A stretch of 64,000 nucleotides of DNA, taken from a cyanobacterium PCC 7702. GTDB taxonomy: Bacteria > Cyanobacteriota > Cyanobacteriia > Cyanobacteriales > Nostocaceae. The position numbers were made by a program, and so were the translations under genes. The stretch is taken from contig KB235926.1 in assembly GCA_000332255.1 (NCBI GenBank), forward strand, positions 3,220,891 through 3,284,890, given 5' to 3'. Below are positions 1 to 9,682 of the stretch, piece by piece (the first letter of the stretch is position 1; every line of letters begins with the position of its first letter). The notes beneath the pieces are model-generated. The model was not told the origin of the DNA and made no database searches. It saw only the letters and a list, made by a program, of their open reading frames with translations.

Positions 1-1
1 A

Positions 2-835
2 ATTCAAGACTGGATGGCAAGTAGCGCCAGAGAGTTTTTCCGACTGCACAGCCAAGAAAACACTACTAAACTCGTACTCGTACGTTCCCTCAACCAAAAG
101 CAGCTATGGCAAGCATTTACAGTTTTACTAGAATTACTTCAAGTTTTAGCTGAAGCTCAAGACCGGCGAGTAGTTCTAATTTTACAGAGTTTTCCCCACA
201 TCCGTTCCTGGGACCGCGATGGTTTGTGGGAAACAACACTCAGACAAGAAATCCACCAACGAACTCGTATTAACTACGTACTCATAGCAACCATAGCCGA
301 GACTGCTGCTCACCACAAACAGACTCACTATCCAGTTGTCAGCGTACAGCTAGCTCCCCTAGCCAAAGATGTTTTAGCAGTGTGGGCAAGGGAAATTTTA
401 CAAGCAGTAGGACTGGCATTTGATTCTCGCTCACTCGCAGTACAACTATTTTTAAATGCTGTACAAGGACATATCGGTGATGCTACAGCTTTAATTCGCC
501 GCTTGCAATCTTTGTGTCGTCCAGATGAATTGATTACCGAGCAAAAAGTAGAGCAAGCAATTGAAGGACTGCTAAAGGATTTATCTATTACTTATGAATC
601 TTTGTTAATGTTACTCCCCAGCAATCAAGTACATCTTTTGGAATGCTTGGCTTGCGATCCCACCGACAAACCCCAAAGTCGAGAGTATATCCAAAAACAT
701 CGTCTCTCCCGTGGTGGCAGCTTGCAAGGTGCATTGATCGGACTTCAGCACAAAGGATTAATTTACGGAGCTGAACAGCATTACCAATTGGCATTACCAC
801 TACTGGCTTTGTGGTTGCGGCAGCGTTTAAGTTGA
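2..835 (+). CDS. AAA-type ATPase, C-terminal part (5' end outside window)
   Basis: The reading frame is open to the left edge, so the gene is 5'-truncated by the window; the first ATG is at 14. No Walker A motif is visible. The remaining 270 or so residues have a hydrophobic strand (VVLILQSF) that could be a degenerate Walker B, followed by helical sequence and a C-terminal region resembling the winged-helix part of Orc1/AAA_16-type ATPases. The family assignment is inference from the overall layout; the substrate is unknown. The next gene on the same strand starts 65 bases downstream. Confidence 0.5.
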   Translation: MQDWMASSAREFFRLHSQENTTKLVLVRSLNQKQLWQAFTVLLELLQVLAEAQDRRVVLILQSFPHIRSWDRDGLWETTLRQEIHQRTRINYVLIATIAETAAHHKQTHYPVVSVQLAPLAKDVLAVWAREILQAVGLAFDSRSLAVQLFLNAVQGHIGDATALIRRLQSLCRPDELITEQKVEQAIEGLLKDLSITYESLLMLLPSNQVHLLECLACDPTDKPQSREYIQKHRLSRGGSLQGALIGLQHKGLIYGAEQHYQLALPLLALWLRQRLS

Positions 836-900
836 AATCTACAGAATTGTAAACTTTTCGCTCCATTAAAATATGAGCATACAATTCAGTAAATTATGAG

Positions 901-1842
901 ATGAATGTCTCGATTCTGCCACTACAAGCTTCCAAGCTGACTGCCGCCGATCGCATTTTTAGATTAGCCTTTGGCACCTTTATAGGACTGCCCGATCCCC
1001 TTCAGTTCAGCAAAGATGTTACCTACATACCCCATCGTTGGAAGGCAGATCCGACAGCAACCTTTGCCGCAGAAGTAGACGGAAAGTTAGTTGGCTCGAA
1101 TATTGTAGTAGATTGGGGCAGTTTCGGTTATTTTGGACCTTTATCCGTTCACCCTGACTATTGGGAGCAAAAAATCGGTCAAAAGCTAGTGGAAGCCACG
1201 ATCGCTTGTTTTAACCAACGACAAATTAAATTAGCCGGACTGTTTACCTTTGCCAATAGTCCCAAACATCATGCACTCTACCATAAATTTGGTTTCCGGC
1301 TGCGATTTTTGACCGCGATCGCCGCTAAATCCGTAGATTCAGCCCAAATATTACCCCCGCAAGTTAGATACTCCCTAATGGACGAAAACAAACGTGCCGA
1401 ATGTATTAACGCCAGTTATCAACTTACTAATTCTATATATGAAGGGCTAAATTTATCGCGAGAAATTCAAACAGTCCAAACCTTGGGCCTGGGTGATACA
1501 CTTTTTCTGTGGGACGATGCAGGTTTAGCAGGATTTGCTATCTGTCACTGCGGTGCTGCTACAGAAGCTGGCAGTAACACTTGCTATGTCAAATTTGCAG
1601 TAGTACGTTCCGGAACTAACCCCGGACAACGTTTTGAGCAGTTATTGGCTCTGTGCGAAGCATTGACAAAAACTCAAGGAATGTCACGCTTGGTTGCTGG
1701 AGTAAATACCAGTCGAGAAGAAGCTTACTGCCAACTTTTAGCTCGCGGTTTTCGTACCGAAATTATTGGCGTAGCTATGCACCGTCCCAACGAACCCGGA
1801 TACAGTCGCCCCGGTGTTTTTGTCTTGGATGATTGGCGATAG
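901..1842 (+). CDS. GNAT-family N-acetyltransferase (probably two GNAT domains)
   Basis: A 313-residue protein. Residues about 55-135 show a typical GNAT core: a beta strand that carries KLVGSNIV, the acetyl-CoA region around VHPDYWEQKIGQKL, and the closing ANSPKHHALYHKFGF segment. The C-terminal half looks like a second, degenerate GNAT fold. GNAT enzymes move an acetyl group from acetyl-CoA to an amine; the acceptor cannot be read from the sequence. It is monocistronic or loosely linked to the oxidoreductase that follows after about 80 bases. Confidence 0.75.
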   Translation: MNVSILPLQASKLTAADRIFRLAFGTFIGLPDPLQFSKDVTYIPHRWKADPTATFAAEVDGKLVGSNIVVDWGSFGYFGPLSVHPDYWEQKIGQKLVEATIACFNQRQIKLAGLFTFANSPKHHALYHKFGFRLRFLTAIAAKSVDSAQILPPQVRYSLMDENKRAECINASYQLTNSIYEGLNLSREIQTVQTLGLGDTLFLWDDAGLAGFAICHCGAATEAGSNTCYVKFAVVRSGTNPGQRFEQLLALCEALTKTQGMSRLVAGVNTSREEAYCQLLARGFRTEIIGVAMHRPNEPGYSRPGVFVLDDWR

Positions 1843-1921
1843 TAGATAGCGGATGGCGAAAGCGAAAGCATAGCGCACTTTTGCAAGGGTTGCCGAGCAT
1901 AAAGCTTTGAGGAGTAATTTT

Positions 1922-2932
1922 ATGAAGGTCTACGAACTGCAAAGCAATGCAGGTATTGAGGCCCTGAAATTAGGAGAACGACCAGAACCCAAACCCCGAG
2001 CAGGAGAAGTTCTGATTCGGATCAAGGCCACATCCCTTAATTATCGTGATTTAATGGTCGCACAAGGAACTTATGGTTCTAAACTCCAATACCCTTTGAT
2101 TCCTTTATCCGACGGTGCTGGTGAAGTTGTCGCACTAGGTGAAGGTGTGACGCGAGTCAAACAAGGCGATCGCGTTGCTGGAATTTTCTTTCCAGAGTGG
2201 ATATACGGCCAACTAACCCGACAAAAAATGAAATCGGATTTGGGGGCCACAATTGATGGCATGCTGGCAGAATATGTGGTTTTACACCAAGATGGATTAG
2301 TAATATTACCCGAACACCTATCTGACGAAGAAGGTGCAACCCTACCCTGTGCAGCCGTAACAGCATGGCATGCACTTGTCACTAAAGGCAACATCAAAGC
2401 AGGCGAAAGCGTATTGTTACTAGGTACAGGTGGAGTATCCATATTCGCCCTTCAATTTGCCAAACTCCACGGTGCGAAAGTCATTATCACTTCTAGCAGT
2501 GACGAAAAATTAGAACGAGCAAAAAAATTAGGTGCAGATGAGACAATTAACTACAAAACATACCCGGATTGGGAAAAGAAAGTTTATGAACTAAGCGATC
2601 GCATCGGTGTAGATCATGTAGTAGAAGTAGGTGGCGCCGCAACTTTGCCAAAATCTCTGCAAGCAGTACGAATAGGAGGACGCATCAGCTTGATTGGCGT
2701 ACTCTCAGGTAGAGGAGAAAAGGTAGATCCTTTACCAATCTTGTTCAAAAGTCTAACCGTGCAGGGAATATATGTAGGTAGTCGCGAAATGTTTGAGGCT
2801 ATGAATCAAGTCATCTCCCAACATCAAATCAAGCCTGTAATAGATAAAGTGTTTCCGTTCGCTGAAGCACACCAAGCTTACCGCTACCTCGAAAGTAAAG
2901 CTCATTTCGGAAAAGTAGTCATTCGATTGTAG
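1922..2932 (+). CDS. MDR-family NAD(P)-dependent alcohol dehydrogenase / quinone oxidoreductase
   Basis: A 336-residue medium-chain dehydrogenase/reductase. The N-terminal GroES-like domain has NYRDLMVAQGTYG and GDGAGEVVALGEGV-type sequence, and the Rossmann fold has the nucleotide loop LLGTGGVS followed by KVIITSSSDEKLERAKKLGA. The catalytic-zinc and structural-zinc cysteine clusters are not evident, which favours the zinc-independent quinone-oxidoreductase-like branch. The ATG at 1922 is preferred over a TTG at 1907 because GAGGAG lies 7 bases upstream of it. The substrate is not predictable. Confidence 0.85.
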   Translation: MKVYELQSNAGIEALKLGERPEPKPRAGEVLIRIKATSLNYRDLMVAQGTYGSKLQYPLIPLSDGAGEVVALGEGVTRVKQGDRVAGIFFPEWIYGQLTRQKMKSDLGATIDGMLAEYVVLHQDGLVILPEHLSDEEGATLPCAAVTAWHALVTKGNIKAGESVLLLGTGGVSIFALQFAKLHGAKVIITSSSDEKLERAKKLGADETINYKTYPDWEKKVYELSDRIGVDHVVEVGGAATLPKSLQAVRIGGRISLIGVLSGRGEKVDPLPILFKSLTVQGIYVGSREMFEAMNQVISQHQIKPVIDKVFPFAEAHQAYRYLESKAHFGKVVIRL

Positions 2933-2940
2933 GCAAAAAT

Positions 2941-3006
2941 CTACTTTCCCAGAGATTCTAACACTGCCTCCAAAACCTTATCCAGTTTCATGGGTTTATG
3001 TGTGGG
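2941..3006 (-). pseudogene. Response-regulator receiver domain, C-terminal remnant
   Basis: A short minus-strand frame ends in KPMKLDKVLEAVLESLGK and a stop. This matches the last helix of receiver domains, where a conserved Lys-Pro precedes helix alpha-5. Nothing upstream continues the domain, so I read it as the eroded tail of a lost two-component regulator. The match is short and the call is inference. Confidence 0.4.
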
Positions 3007-3561
3007 TGACGCACGGGCTTTTGTGTACCAACAGAATTCACAAGCTGTGCTCAAATTAAATCACCAGTAAAGTTGTAGACGCGCTACGGGCGTCTAAAAG
3101 TGTCATGCATTACCCATGCTCTAGAGGCGATCGCAAACGGTGTGGAAAATATATCCCAATAATGGATTGAACACATAGCCCGCAAACAAGACATTATCGA
3201 TTTAGCGGCACGTTTTGAGACCACGGTTTATTATTAAGTTCGTTCTTTAGTTTCCTTATCGGTCTGTGCCATTTACTTCAATGGTATTAGGATTGTTGGA
3301 TTCAAAAGATGTCATGCTCTAAATTTTATCGTTCGGTAAGCTGGAATTCTACAAAGGGAGTATCTAAACCTCCCGATCAAACCTTTGCTGAGCGCATCTG
3401 GGCAATTTTAGACATCTGTAAAAAGATTTATATGGCGAACAGGCTTTGCCGCTGCCATCTCAGCATAATGGTTGTTTGTAAGAGAAAAACCTGAATGCTT
3501 TAATATTAAGTAATAGTTTTTGTAGGTTAATAAGCTCTTCCACCCGTGGCAATTTCAAGTT
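3007..3561. other. Gene-poor stretch
   Basis: No convincing gene. It contains a small inverted repeat (AGACGC...GCGTCT, about 3073-3092), one HIP1-like GCGATCGC-type word near 3130, and a plus-strand frame around 3127-3237 with one internal stop that looks like decayed coding DNA (WIEHIARKQDIIDLAARFETT-like). A 61-codon ORF at 3309-3494 has no family resemblance and was not called. Confidence 0.4.
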
Positions 3562-3864
3562 ATGAACAACACATTATTCGCTCGAATCTTCCGTGACAGT
3601 GATGGCAAAATTGTTATAGCTCAGATGCCAAATTTGCCAATTATTGTTTGGTTCACAGCTAGTTTACTCAAATTAGTTTTTCCAACAGGTGAAATTAATA
3701 TAGGATTAGATGCAATATCTTTTGGCTCTTTGTTTACCTGGGCGTGGCTGGAATTATTTCAAGGCGTTAATTATTTTCGTAGAATTTTAGGTCTTGTTGT
3801 GCTTGTTGGTATCGTTAGCTTAAAAGCTGTGGGTGTTAATGTGCTTGGGAATTTCGGTTTTTGA
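3562..3864 (+). CDS. Conserved small membrane protein of unknown function
   Basis: A 100-residue protein with a polar N-terminus (residues 1-25) and two or three hydrophobic segments: about 26-40, 50-66 and 76-95. The membrane layout resembles small cyanobacterial inner-membrane proteins with no assigned function. There is no partner gene in the immediate surroundings. Function unknown. Confidence 0.6.
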   Translation: MNNTLFARIFRDSDGKIVIAQMPNLPIIVWFTASLLKLVFPTGEINIGLDAISFGSLFTWAWLELFQGVNYFRRILGLVVLVGIVSLKAVGVNVLGNFGF

Positions 3865-4222
3865 TGCGACAGCAAATACCCAGTTTTTGTGACCGGCTAT
3901 ATTCGAGTGTATCTCCACACTGTAGTAGTTGCTTGTTCTGATGTGATATCAGAAATTTTCCGAAAAATAGTGTTGAGAAGGTTGATGAGTGCGATCGCTT
4001 GCTGCGGGTGTTAAGCGCCATTTCAGTTTTTTCAGCTTTATTGAGAAGGTGGTTTGGGCAAAAGATAGTTGTTTAAATACTATTTCGACCAGACTGTGGT
4101 TAGTTTTGCCATACAACTATTGCTGGCGTATGAAAAAGGGACGGGTGCAACTCCCATCCCAGTTAAAATGAAAATTGTGTCCAGATTGTGTCCATAACTT
4201 GAGCATTCAGGTGGCTCTTTTT
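3865..4222. other. Gene-free stretch between convergent genes
   Basis: The stretch lies between the small membrane protein (+) and the DUF5132 gene (-). It contains a HIP1 octamer near 3992 and only short ORFs without family resemblance. I see no RNA gene or clear repeat. Confidence 0.4.
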
Positions 4223-4495
4223 TTATCTATCGAGCCTAGTTCTTTTCACACGAGCTTCGCCAAGTTCAGCTTTTGCTTCTGCAACGATATCTTCCCACAT
4301 TTCACCAGCTGCAGCGATCGCTCCTTTGCTTCTTTCGTAGAAAAGAATACCACCTTTAATAATTCCTTTCGCTACTGGTCTGCCAACACCAGCCAACACC
4401 GGTAACAACACCGGTAGAAGTATAATTCCTGCAATTCCTGTAATGCCAAGGTTTTCGGCTACATCTCCTACATCTGGTAAAACCTTTAGTCCCAT
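4223..4495 (-). CDS. DUF5132 domain protein
   Basis: A 90-residue protein. A hydrophobic segment rich in Ile, Leu, Val and Pro (IILLPVLLPVLAGVG) is followed by KGIIKGGILFYE and the acidic amphipathic tail WEDIVAEAKAELGEA. It is a close paralogue of the protein at 25009-25308: the Gly-(R/K)-Pro-(V/I)-Ala-Lys stretch and the WEDIVAEA(K/R)AEL block are shared. The start is placed at 4495 because GGAGGTG lies 8 bases upstream of that ATG; a longer in-frame extension to 4552 has no ribosome site. DUF5132 proteins often accompany HMA_2-domain and P-type ATPase genes in cyanobacteria. Function unknown. Confidence 0.75.
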   Translation of the reverse strand: MGLKVLPDVGDVAENLGITGIAGIILLPVLLPVLAGVGRPVAKGIIKGGILFYERSKGAIAAAGEMWEDIVAEAKAELGEARVKRTRLDR

Positions 4496-4907
4496 AAATC
4501 TTTTCACCTCCGTTGCTTTGACAATTTTTATTTTATTACTATTTAAATCCAAAAATTCACCCTATATTTCCTTGCTTAGTAAAAATATATTACATTATTA
4601 ATTGTTTGATTTTTATTACGTCCGTATGAAAGTTTATTTTGATTGGCTAATAAAAATCATCTATCAACGAGTTGTTTTGGTAATTAATATTAATTGATTA
4701 TTGAGAAATTGAGCATGAAAATAGCGAATCATATGGAGATAGCAATAATTTGAGAAATGAAAAATAACTTCTCAAGTCAGAACTAGTACCGAGAGTATAA
4801 TAAAAAATCAACTTGCCAACATAAAGATATATAGATAACAAGTATAATGCCTGTAATCTGATACATTATCTAAAATTTATAACTTTTATATCGATAACTA
4901 AATAGCT
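4496..4907. other. AT-rich divergent intergenic region
   Basis: An AT-rich stretch between the DUF5132 gene (-) and the ABC ATPase gene (+), so it must hold both promoters. No ORF, strong hairpin or repeat was seen. Confidence 0.5.
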
Positions 4908-6566
4908 ATGAGTGATGCCTTATTTTCTGTAGAACATTTGCGAGTTGCCTATGCTTGCGATAGTGGAGAAGAAGACCATTGGGCGGTAGATGACGTTTCC
5001 TTTAGCCTGCAACCAGGTGAAACAATGGGATTAGTGGGAGAGTCAGGATGTGGAAAATCAACCTTGGGAAGAGCAGCCATGGGGTTGTTGCCACCATCCA
5101 CTCGCATTGCAGGAGAAGTGAAATTTCAAGGAAAATCGGTGTTTGCCTTAACACCAGCCGAAATGCGGAAATTTCGAGGAGAGGCGGTGGCGCTGATATT
5201 TCAAGATCCGATGACGCGTCTCGATCCTTTGATGACTATTGGTAACCATTGTATCGAAACAATCAAGGCGCATCTGCCAACGATATCAACACAGCAAGCC
5301 AAACAAAAGGCGATCGCGACCTTAGAAAAAGTCAAGATTCCTGCCAATCGCTGGAACCAGTATCCCCACGAATTTAGTGGTGGAATGCGACAACGCCTGG
5401 CAATTGCCCTGGCTTTATTATTACAACCGAAAATGATTGTTGCTGATGAACCCACCACTAGCTTAGACGTTACAGTTTCAGCACAAATTTTGCAAGAACT
5501 GACACGTCTGTGCGCGGAAGAAAACATGGCACTGCTGCTGATTTCTCACGATTTGGCTATGGTAGGAGAGTACTGCGATCGCATTGCGGTGATGTATAAC
5601 GGCAAAATCGTGGAAATGGGAAAAACCGCATCTGTATTTCAGCAACCGCAGCACGAGTATACGCGATCGCTGCTCAAAGCTGCTTTACACATTCAAGCAG
5701 GAGAAGGAACAAATAAAAACCACATCCAGACGAAAGCAGAAAACTTTTCTTCCCAGTCTCCTATTTTGCGGGTTGTAGATCTCAAGCAGCACTACAAGAT
5801 CGAACCTAATTTGGTCGAACGTTTGTTGAAAAAACCAGTCCAGACAATTAAAGCAGTAGATGGTGTTAGCCTCGAACTTTACCCTGGAGAAATTTTAGGA
5901 TTAGTAGGAGAATCAGGTTGCGGCAAAAGCACTTTGTCGCGGACAATACTGCAGTTGATTCGTCCTACTGCAGGAAAAGTCGAGTTTTTAGGAAGGGAAA
6001 TCGTGAATCTTTCCCCAAGAGAATTGCGCTCTTCCCGGCGACAAATGCAAATGGTGTTTCAAGATCCCCACGCTTGTTTGAACCCAGCGATGACAGTGGG
6101 ACAAAGTGTAGCAGATCCACTGTTAATTCATCGCTTGGCCACTCCCGCACAAGCAAAAGAACAAGTTCTTTGGATGCTGGAAAAAGTAGGTTTAAAACCA
6201 GCGGAACTATACTACCAGCGCTATCCTTCTGATTTATCTGGAGGACAGCAACAGCGAGTGGCTATTGCTCGTGCATTAATTACCCGTCCCAAACTTTTGA
6301 TTTGCGATGAACCTGTGAGCATGCTAGACGCTAGCGTGCAATCACAAGTGTTGGATCTGATGTTGGAGTTGAAGCAAGAATTTGAATTAACATATTTGTT
6401 TATCACCCACGATCTGTGGTTGGCAAGATTTTTGTGCGATCGCATTGCAGTGATGAACGGTGGCAAAATAGTCGAAATTGGCTTAACAAAAGAAATTTTT
6501 GCTCATCCCCAACATCCCTATACCAAAACTTTATTAGCTGCAGCTCCTTTGTTAGCAAGGGCCTGA
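4908..6566 (+). CDS. Dual ATP-binding subunit of a peptide/nickel-type ABC importer (DppD-DppF fusion)
   Basis: A 552-residue protein with two complete ABC ATPase domains in tandem. Domain 1 has Walker A GESGCGKST (about residue 46), signature SGGMRQR and Walker B MIVADEPTTSLD. Domain 2 has a second GESGCGKST (about 334), signature SGGQQQR and LLICDEPVSMLD. Each domain ends in the oligopeptide-family motif around HPQHPYTKTLL or QPQHEYTRSLL. Such fusions power peptide, nickel or related solute uptake through separate permeases. No permease or binding-protein gene is adjacent, so the substrate is not set by context. The acetyltransferase gene begins 3 bases after the stop. Confidence 0.92.
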   Translation: MSDALFSVEHLRVAYACDSGEEDHWAVDDVSFSLQPGETMGLVGESGCGKSTLGRAAMGLLPPSTRIAGEVKFQGKSVFALTPAEMRKFRGEAVALIFQDPMTRLDPLMTIGNHCIETIKAHLPTISTQQAKQKAIATLEKVKIPANRWNQYPHEFSGGMRQRLAIALALLLQPKMIVADEPTTSLDVTVSAQILQELTRLCAEENMALLLISHDLAMVGEYCDRIAVMYNGKIVEMGKTASVFQQPQHEYTRSLLKAALHIQAGEGTNKNHIQTKAENFSSQSPILRVVDLKQHYKIEPNLVERLLKKPVQTIKAVDGVSLELYPGEILGLVGESGCGKSTLSRTILQLIRPTAGKVEFLGREIVNLSPRELRSSRRQMQMVFQDPHACLNPAMTVGQSVADPLLIHRLATPAQAKEQVLWMLEKVGLKPAELYYQRYPSDLSGGQQQRVAIARALITRPKLLICDEPVSMLDASVQSQVLDLMLELKQEFELTYLFITHDLWLARFLCDRIAVMNGGKIVEIGLTKEIFAHPQHPYTKTLLAAAPLLARA

Positions 6567-6568
6567 AA

Positions 6569-7078
6569 ATGGAAGCAAGTACAACAGCAATTATCCGCGA
6601 TGCTACTGAAAGTGACTGGTCGCGAATTGTGGCCGTTTATAATGCTGCCATTCCCAGTCGCATGGCAACTGCTGACTTGGAACCAGTATCGGTAGAAAGT
6701 CGCAGAGCGTGGTTAACTGGGCGATCGCCGCTCCACAATCCTCTTTGGGTAATTGAAACAGAAACAGCGGTAGCTGGATGGCTGAGTTTTCAACCTTTTT
6801 ATGGCAGACCCGCCTATCGCGCTACTGCTGAAATTAGTATTTATATTGCTCCAGAACATCAACGACGAGGATTGGGGAAAAAGCTGTTAACTCAAGCAAT
6901 TGTACAAAGTCCAGCCTTGGGTATCAAAAATCTGGTTTGTTTCATTTTTGCTCACAATTACCCAAGCATGCAGCTGTTTGAAAAATTCGGTTTTCAACGT
7001 TGGGGATACTTACCCTTAGTTGCAGAACTGGATGGAACCGAACGCGACTTGGCGATTTTAGGACTGCGAATTCAGTGA
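6569..7078 (+). CDS. GNAT acetyltransferase, phosphinothricin-acetyltransferase-like
   Basis: A 169-residue protein whose whole length fits the PAT/Bar branch of GNAT: IRDATESDWSRIVAVYNAA at the N-terminus, AEISIYIAPEHQRRGLGKKL as the acetyl-CoA loop, and HNYPSMQLFEKFGFQRWG near the end. These enzymes acetylate small amines such as phosphinothricin or methionine sulfoximine; the natural substrate here is unknown. The start is taken at the ATG 2 bases after the ABC ATPase stop, giving tight co-transcription; the longer frame back to 6416 overlaps the ABC gene and is spurious. The 3' end overlaps the convergent RNase gene by 7 bases. Confidence 0.85.
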   Translation: MEASTTAIIRDATESDWSRIVAVYNAAIPSRMATADLEPVSVESRRAWLTGRSPLHNPLWVIETETAVAGWLSFQPFYGRPAYRATAEISIYIAPEHQRRGLGKKLLTQAIVQSPALGIKNLVCFIFAHNYPSMQLFEKFGFQRWGYLPLVAELDGTERDLAILGLRIQ

Positions 7079-9132
7079 ACCGCAGTTTGTGCTTGTTGAT
7101 AGATAACTTCCTGAAACTGAATTACATCTTTGTGGGGATCGACATGCACAACTTTTACTAAAATCTGTTCGCCAAGCTTGACAGGACGTCGGAAAGACAT
7201 CGGTAGCTGCAAGCCTAAATCTTCTAGCAAAATCAAAGCTAAATTGCTGTCTTCCCTTAGCCACATCAAAATTGTCGCCCGCCAAACTGCTTCTGGATTG
7301 CGGCGCAAATACTCCAAGGCCCAGTATCTGTTAGTTTGTCTTTCCACCATCGTTACTTCTTGGGTGATGGTGCTGACAGTTTGCATCACTTCTTTGAGCT
7401 GTTCTGCAGAAAAAGGTGGAGTATCCCCTCGGAGATGGGCTTTTAGTTGAAAGTGGGTAAGCAGATCGCTGTAGCGCCGAATCGGAGAAGTTGCTTGCGT
7501 GTAGGTGTCCAACCCCAGACCTGCATGACGCATTGGCGTAATGCTCATCTCGCTTTTTGGCATGCAGCGGCGCATAGCACAAGCGCGAACAAAGCCTGCT
7601 GGTAATTGTAGCAATTCTTCTTCTCGAGGTAATTCTGGCTGTGGCTGACCGCGAAACGGTAAGGGAATATTGTGCGCTTGGCCGTAACGAGCAGCAACTT
7701 CCCCTGCAAGGATCATCATTTCTGCTACTAGTTGCCTGGAGGGAGAATCATCTAAAACGTGTATGCTGATCTCGTCTCCCTTGACTTTAATCATTGCTTC
7801 CGGCATATTGATGCTAATGGCTCCTTTGGCGTACCGCCAGTCTCTGCGCTTGTTTGCCCATTTAGCGATCGCTGCCATTTCTGGTTCCGCCTGTATATCT
7901 AACTCTAGCATTTCATCTACATCTTCGTAAGTCAGGCGATAGGTAGGCTTGATTAAACTGGCATGAATGCTGTACTCTTCTACTGCTCCGGATGCGTCTA
8001 AAATAATGCCAAAACTAAGAGCATAACAAATTTTTCCTTGTACCAAACTCATAGGTCCGGTTGCCAGTACCTCCGGAAACATAGGAATCATTCCCGTAGG
8101 TAAATAAACTGTACTGCCCCGTTTTCTTGCTTCTAAGTCTAATTCATCTTCTGGTGTTAACCAACGGGTGGGGTCGGCAATATGCACCCACAGTCTTTCT
8201 CGCCCGTCTGCTAACAATTCCCAGCTCAGGCCATCGTCAATTTCTGTAGTACTTTCATCGTCAATTGTATATACCTTCAAATGGGTCAGATCCAAACGAT
8301 CTGCATCTGGATCTGGCGGTGGACATTCCAATCGCTGTTGCGCCACTTCTAATACCTTACTGGGAAACTGAACGGGAATTGACGAACGACGCAAAAACAA
8401 GTTTTCGTGAGGACTCCACCAACCCAGCTCTACTAGTAGCTGAAATGCTCCTTGGGGAGTGGCAGAGCGCCCCAGCATATTCATTGTTTCCAGAACCGGC
8501 GCTGGCGGTGGATAGGCACGGGCTATGGAATCATAATTTATACCTACCCGCACAATATCCGCAAGCAGTGCTGCATATTTTTCTAAAGCTTCTAAACGAT
8601 GACGATCGTGTCTTTGCCACTCCACCGGTAGACCCTTGAGCGCCTGTTCTACCCGAGCTAAAAATTCCTGTTGTCCTTTTGCTTTTAGTGCTTCTACTTC
8701 TAGCTGGTGCTTGCGCTCTGCTACCTGAGCAGCCGTTCGCGGTTCGTAGGAGTCTCCCTTTTGCTTAAAATAAATTTTGTCATCCGATAACAAACAATAG
8801 GCAGCGTAACATTTGGGCGGTTCTGATTGAGAAAACAGCAGATTTGCCATTTCCTCTGGGGTTACTGTTCCCCCACCTTCTACCAGTAATTCCCAGGCTA
8901 TTTCCAAGCTTGACGGATCTAAGTATAGCTTTACCTCTTCTAGAAAACTGGGAATCTGCGAAGGCTTATAGGTTTGTCCGCTCACTGTGTAGGTGACTTG
9001 TCTTGGCATGAGACTGTAAGATTGACCCCGTTCGTCTACTACTAACCAACGGGTTTTACCATCTGGACGCTCCACCACCGCCAGACGGCGATCGCCACCA
9101 ACTCTAAATTCAACTAGTGTCCCCTTCTCCAC
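7072..9132 (-). CDS. RNase II/R-family 3'-5' exoribonuclease
   Basis: A 686-residue protein. An N-terminal SH3/cold-shock-like part (residues 1-60) precedes a long helical region and the RNB catalytic domain from about residue 250. The metal-binding signature reads TIDDESTTEIDDGLSW, and the HIADPTRWL and SPIRRYSDLLTHFQL motifs of the family are present. The C-terminus resembles a degenerate S1 domain. It degrades RNA processively from the 3' end. It lies head-to-tail upstream of nothing obvious and converges on the acetyltransferase gene with a 7-base overlap. Confidence 0.9.
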   Translation of the reverse strand: MEKGTLVEFRVGGDRRLAVVERPDGKTRWLVVDERGQSYSLMPRQVTYTVSGQTYKPSQIPSFLEEVKLYLDPSSLEIAWELLVEGGGTVTPEEMANLLFSQSEPPKCYAAYCLLSDDKIYFKQKGDSYEPRTAAQVAERKHQLEVEALKAKGQQEFLARVEQALKGLPVEWQRHDRHRLEALEKYAALLADIVRVGINYDSIARAYPPPAPVLETMNMLGRSATPQGAFQLLVELGWWSPHENLFLRRSSIPVQFPSKVLEVAQQRLECPPPDPDADRLDLTHLKVYTIDDESTTEIDDGLSWELLADGRERLWVHIADPTRWLTPEDELDLEARKRGSTVYLPTGMIPMFPEVLATGPMSLVQGKICYALSFGIILDASGAVEEYSIHASLIKPTYRLTYEDVDEMLELDIQAEPEMAAIAKWANKRRDWRYAKGAISINMPEAMIKVKGDEISIHVLDDSPSRQLVAEMMILAGEVAARYGQAHNIPLPFRGQPQPELPREEELLQLPAGFVRACAMRRCMPKSEMSITPMRHAGLGLDTYTQATSPIRRYSDLLTHFQLKAHLRGDTPPFSAEQLKEVMQTVSTITQEVTMVERQTNRYWALEYLRRNPEAVWRATILMWLREDSNLALILLEDLGLQLPMSFRRPVKLGEQILVKVVHVDPHKDVIQFQEVIYQQAQTAVH

Positions 9133-9152
9133 AAGCCTTGCACTACACTATC

Positions 9153-9183
9153 GAGTTTTCAGTTTTGAGTTTTGAGTTGGGAG
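9153..9183. repeat. Short degenerate tandem repeat (STRR-like)
   Basis: A run of imperfect copies of the word GTTTTGA/GTTGGGA lies between the RNase gene and rpsR. Short tandemly repeated repetitive sequences of seven-base units are common in intergenic DNA of filamentous cyanobacteria. The array is short and imperfect. Confidence 0.45.
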
Positions 9184-9226
9184 TCAAATTCACCCCTCAC
9201 TCAACACTCATCATTCATAACTATTA

Positions 9227-9442
9227 TTAGCCTTCTGTGTTTATAAACGGCAACAAAGCCAAAATTCGAGCCCTTTTAATCGCTAGGGTCAAATCTCGCT
9301 GTTGTTTAGCTGTCAAACCAGTGATTCGACGCGGCAATATTTTACCGCGTTCGGTAATGAATTTGCGCAGTAAATCTACATCCTTGTAGTCAATTGGATC
9401 TCCAGGTTTAATCGGAGAAAGACGACGACGGTAGTAACTCAT
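9227..9442 (-). CDS. rpsR: 30S ribosomal protein S18
   Basis: A 71-residue protein of the expected length. It carries the S18 signature region [20 protein letters not shown] followed by [14 protein letters not shown] and the basic helix [13 protein letters not shown]. It is part of the small ribosomal subunit platform and binds S6 and 16S rRNA. It is transcribed with rpmG, which ends 6 bases upstream, the usual cyanobacterial order. Confidence 0.97.
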   Translation of the reverse strand: MSYYRRRLSPIKPGDPIDYKDVDLLRKFITERGKILPRRITGLTAKQQRDLTLAIKRARILALLPFINTEG

Positions 9443-9448
9443 AATTAA

Positions 9449-9643
9449 CTACTTAATTTCCTTGTGAACGGTGTGTTTGTTGCAGTAAGGACAAAACTTT
9501 TTCAGTTCTAAACGATTGGTAGTATTGCGACGATTTTTGGTTGAGGTATAACGAGAAACCCCAGGAGAACGTTTATTGGGATTGGTACGACACTCTGTAC
9601 ATTCCAGCGTCACCACGATCCGGACACCTTTAGCCTTAGCCAT
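9449..9643 (-). CDS. rpmG: 50S ribosomal protein L33
   Basis: A 64-residue protein matching L33. It contains two zinc-ribbon cysteine pairs (ECTEC and CPYC), a [14 protein letters not shown] core and the ending KHTVHKEIK. It is a small protein of the large ribosomal subunit near the E site. It is the first gene of the rpmG-rpsR pair. The cysteine-containing form suggests zinc binding. Confidence 0.97.
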   Translation of the reverse strand: MAKAKGVRIVVTLECTECRTNPNKRSPGVSRYTSTKNRRNTTNRLELKKFCPYCNKHTVHKEIK

Positions 9644-9682
9644 AAGCTGACAAACACCAAAGCTTATTAATTACACAAACTT

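Noticed and set aside
3309..3494. 61-codon ORF
   Set aside because: No ribosome site, no family resemblance, Cys-rich random-looking sequence.
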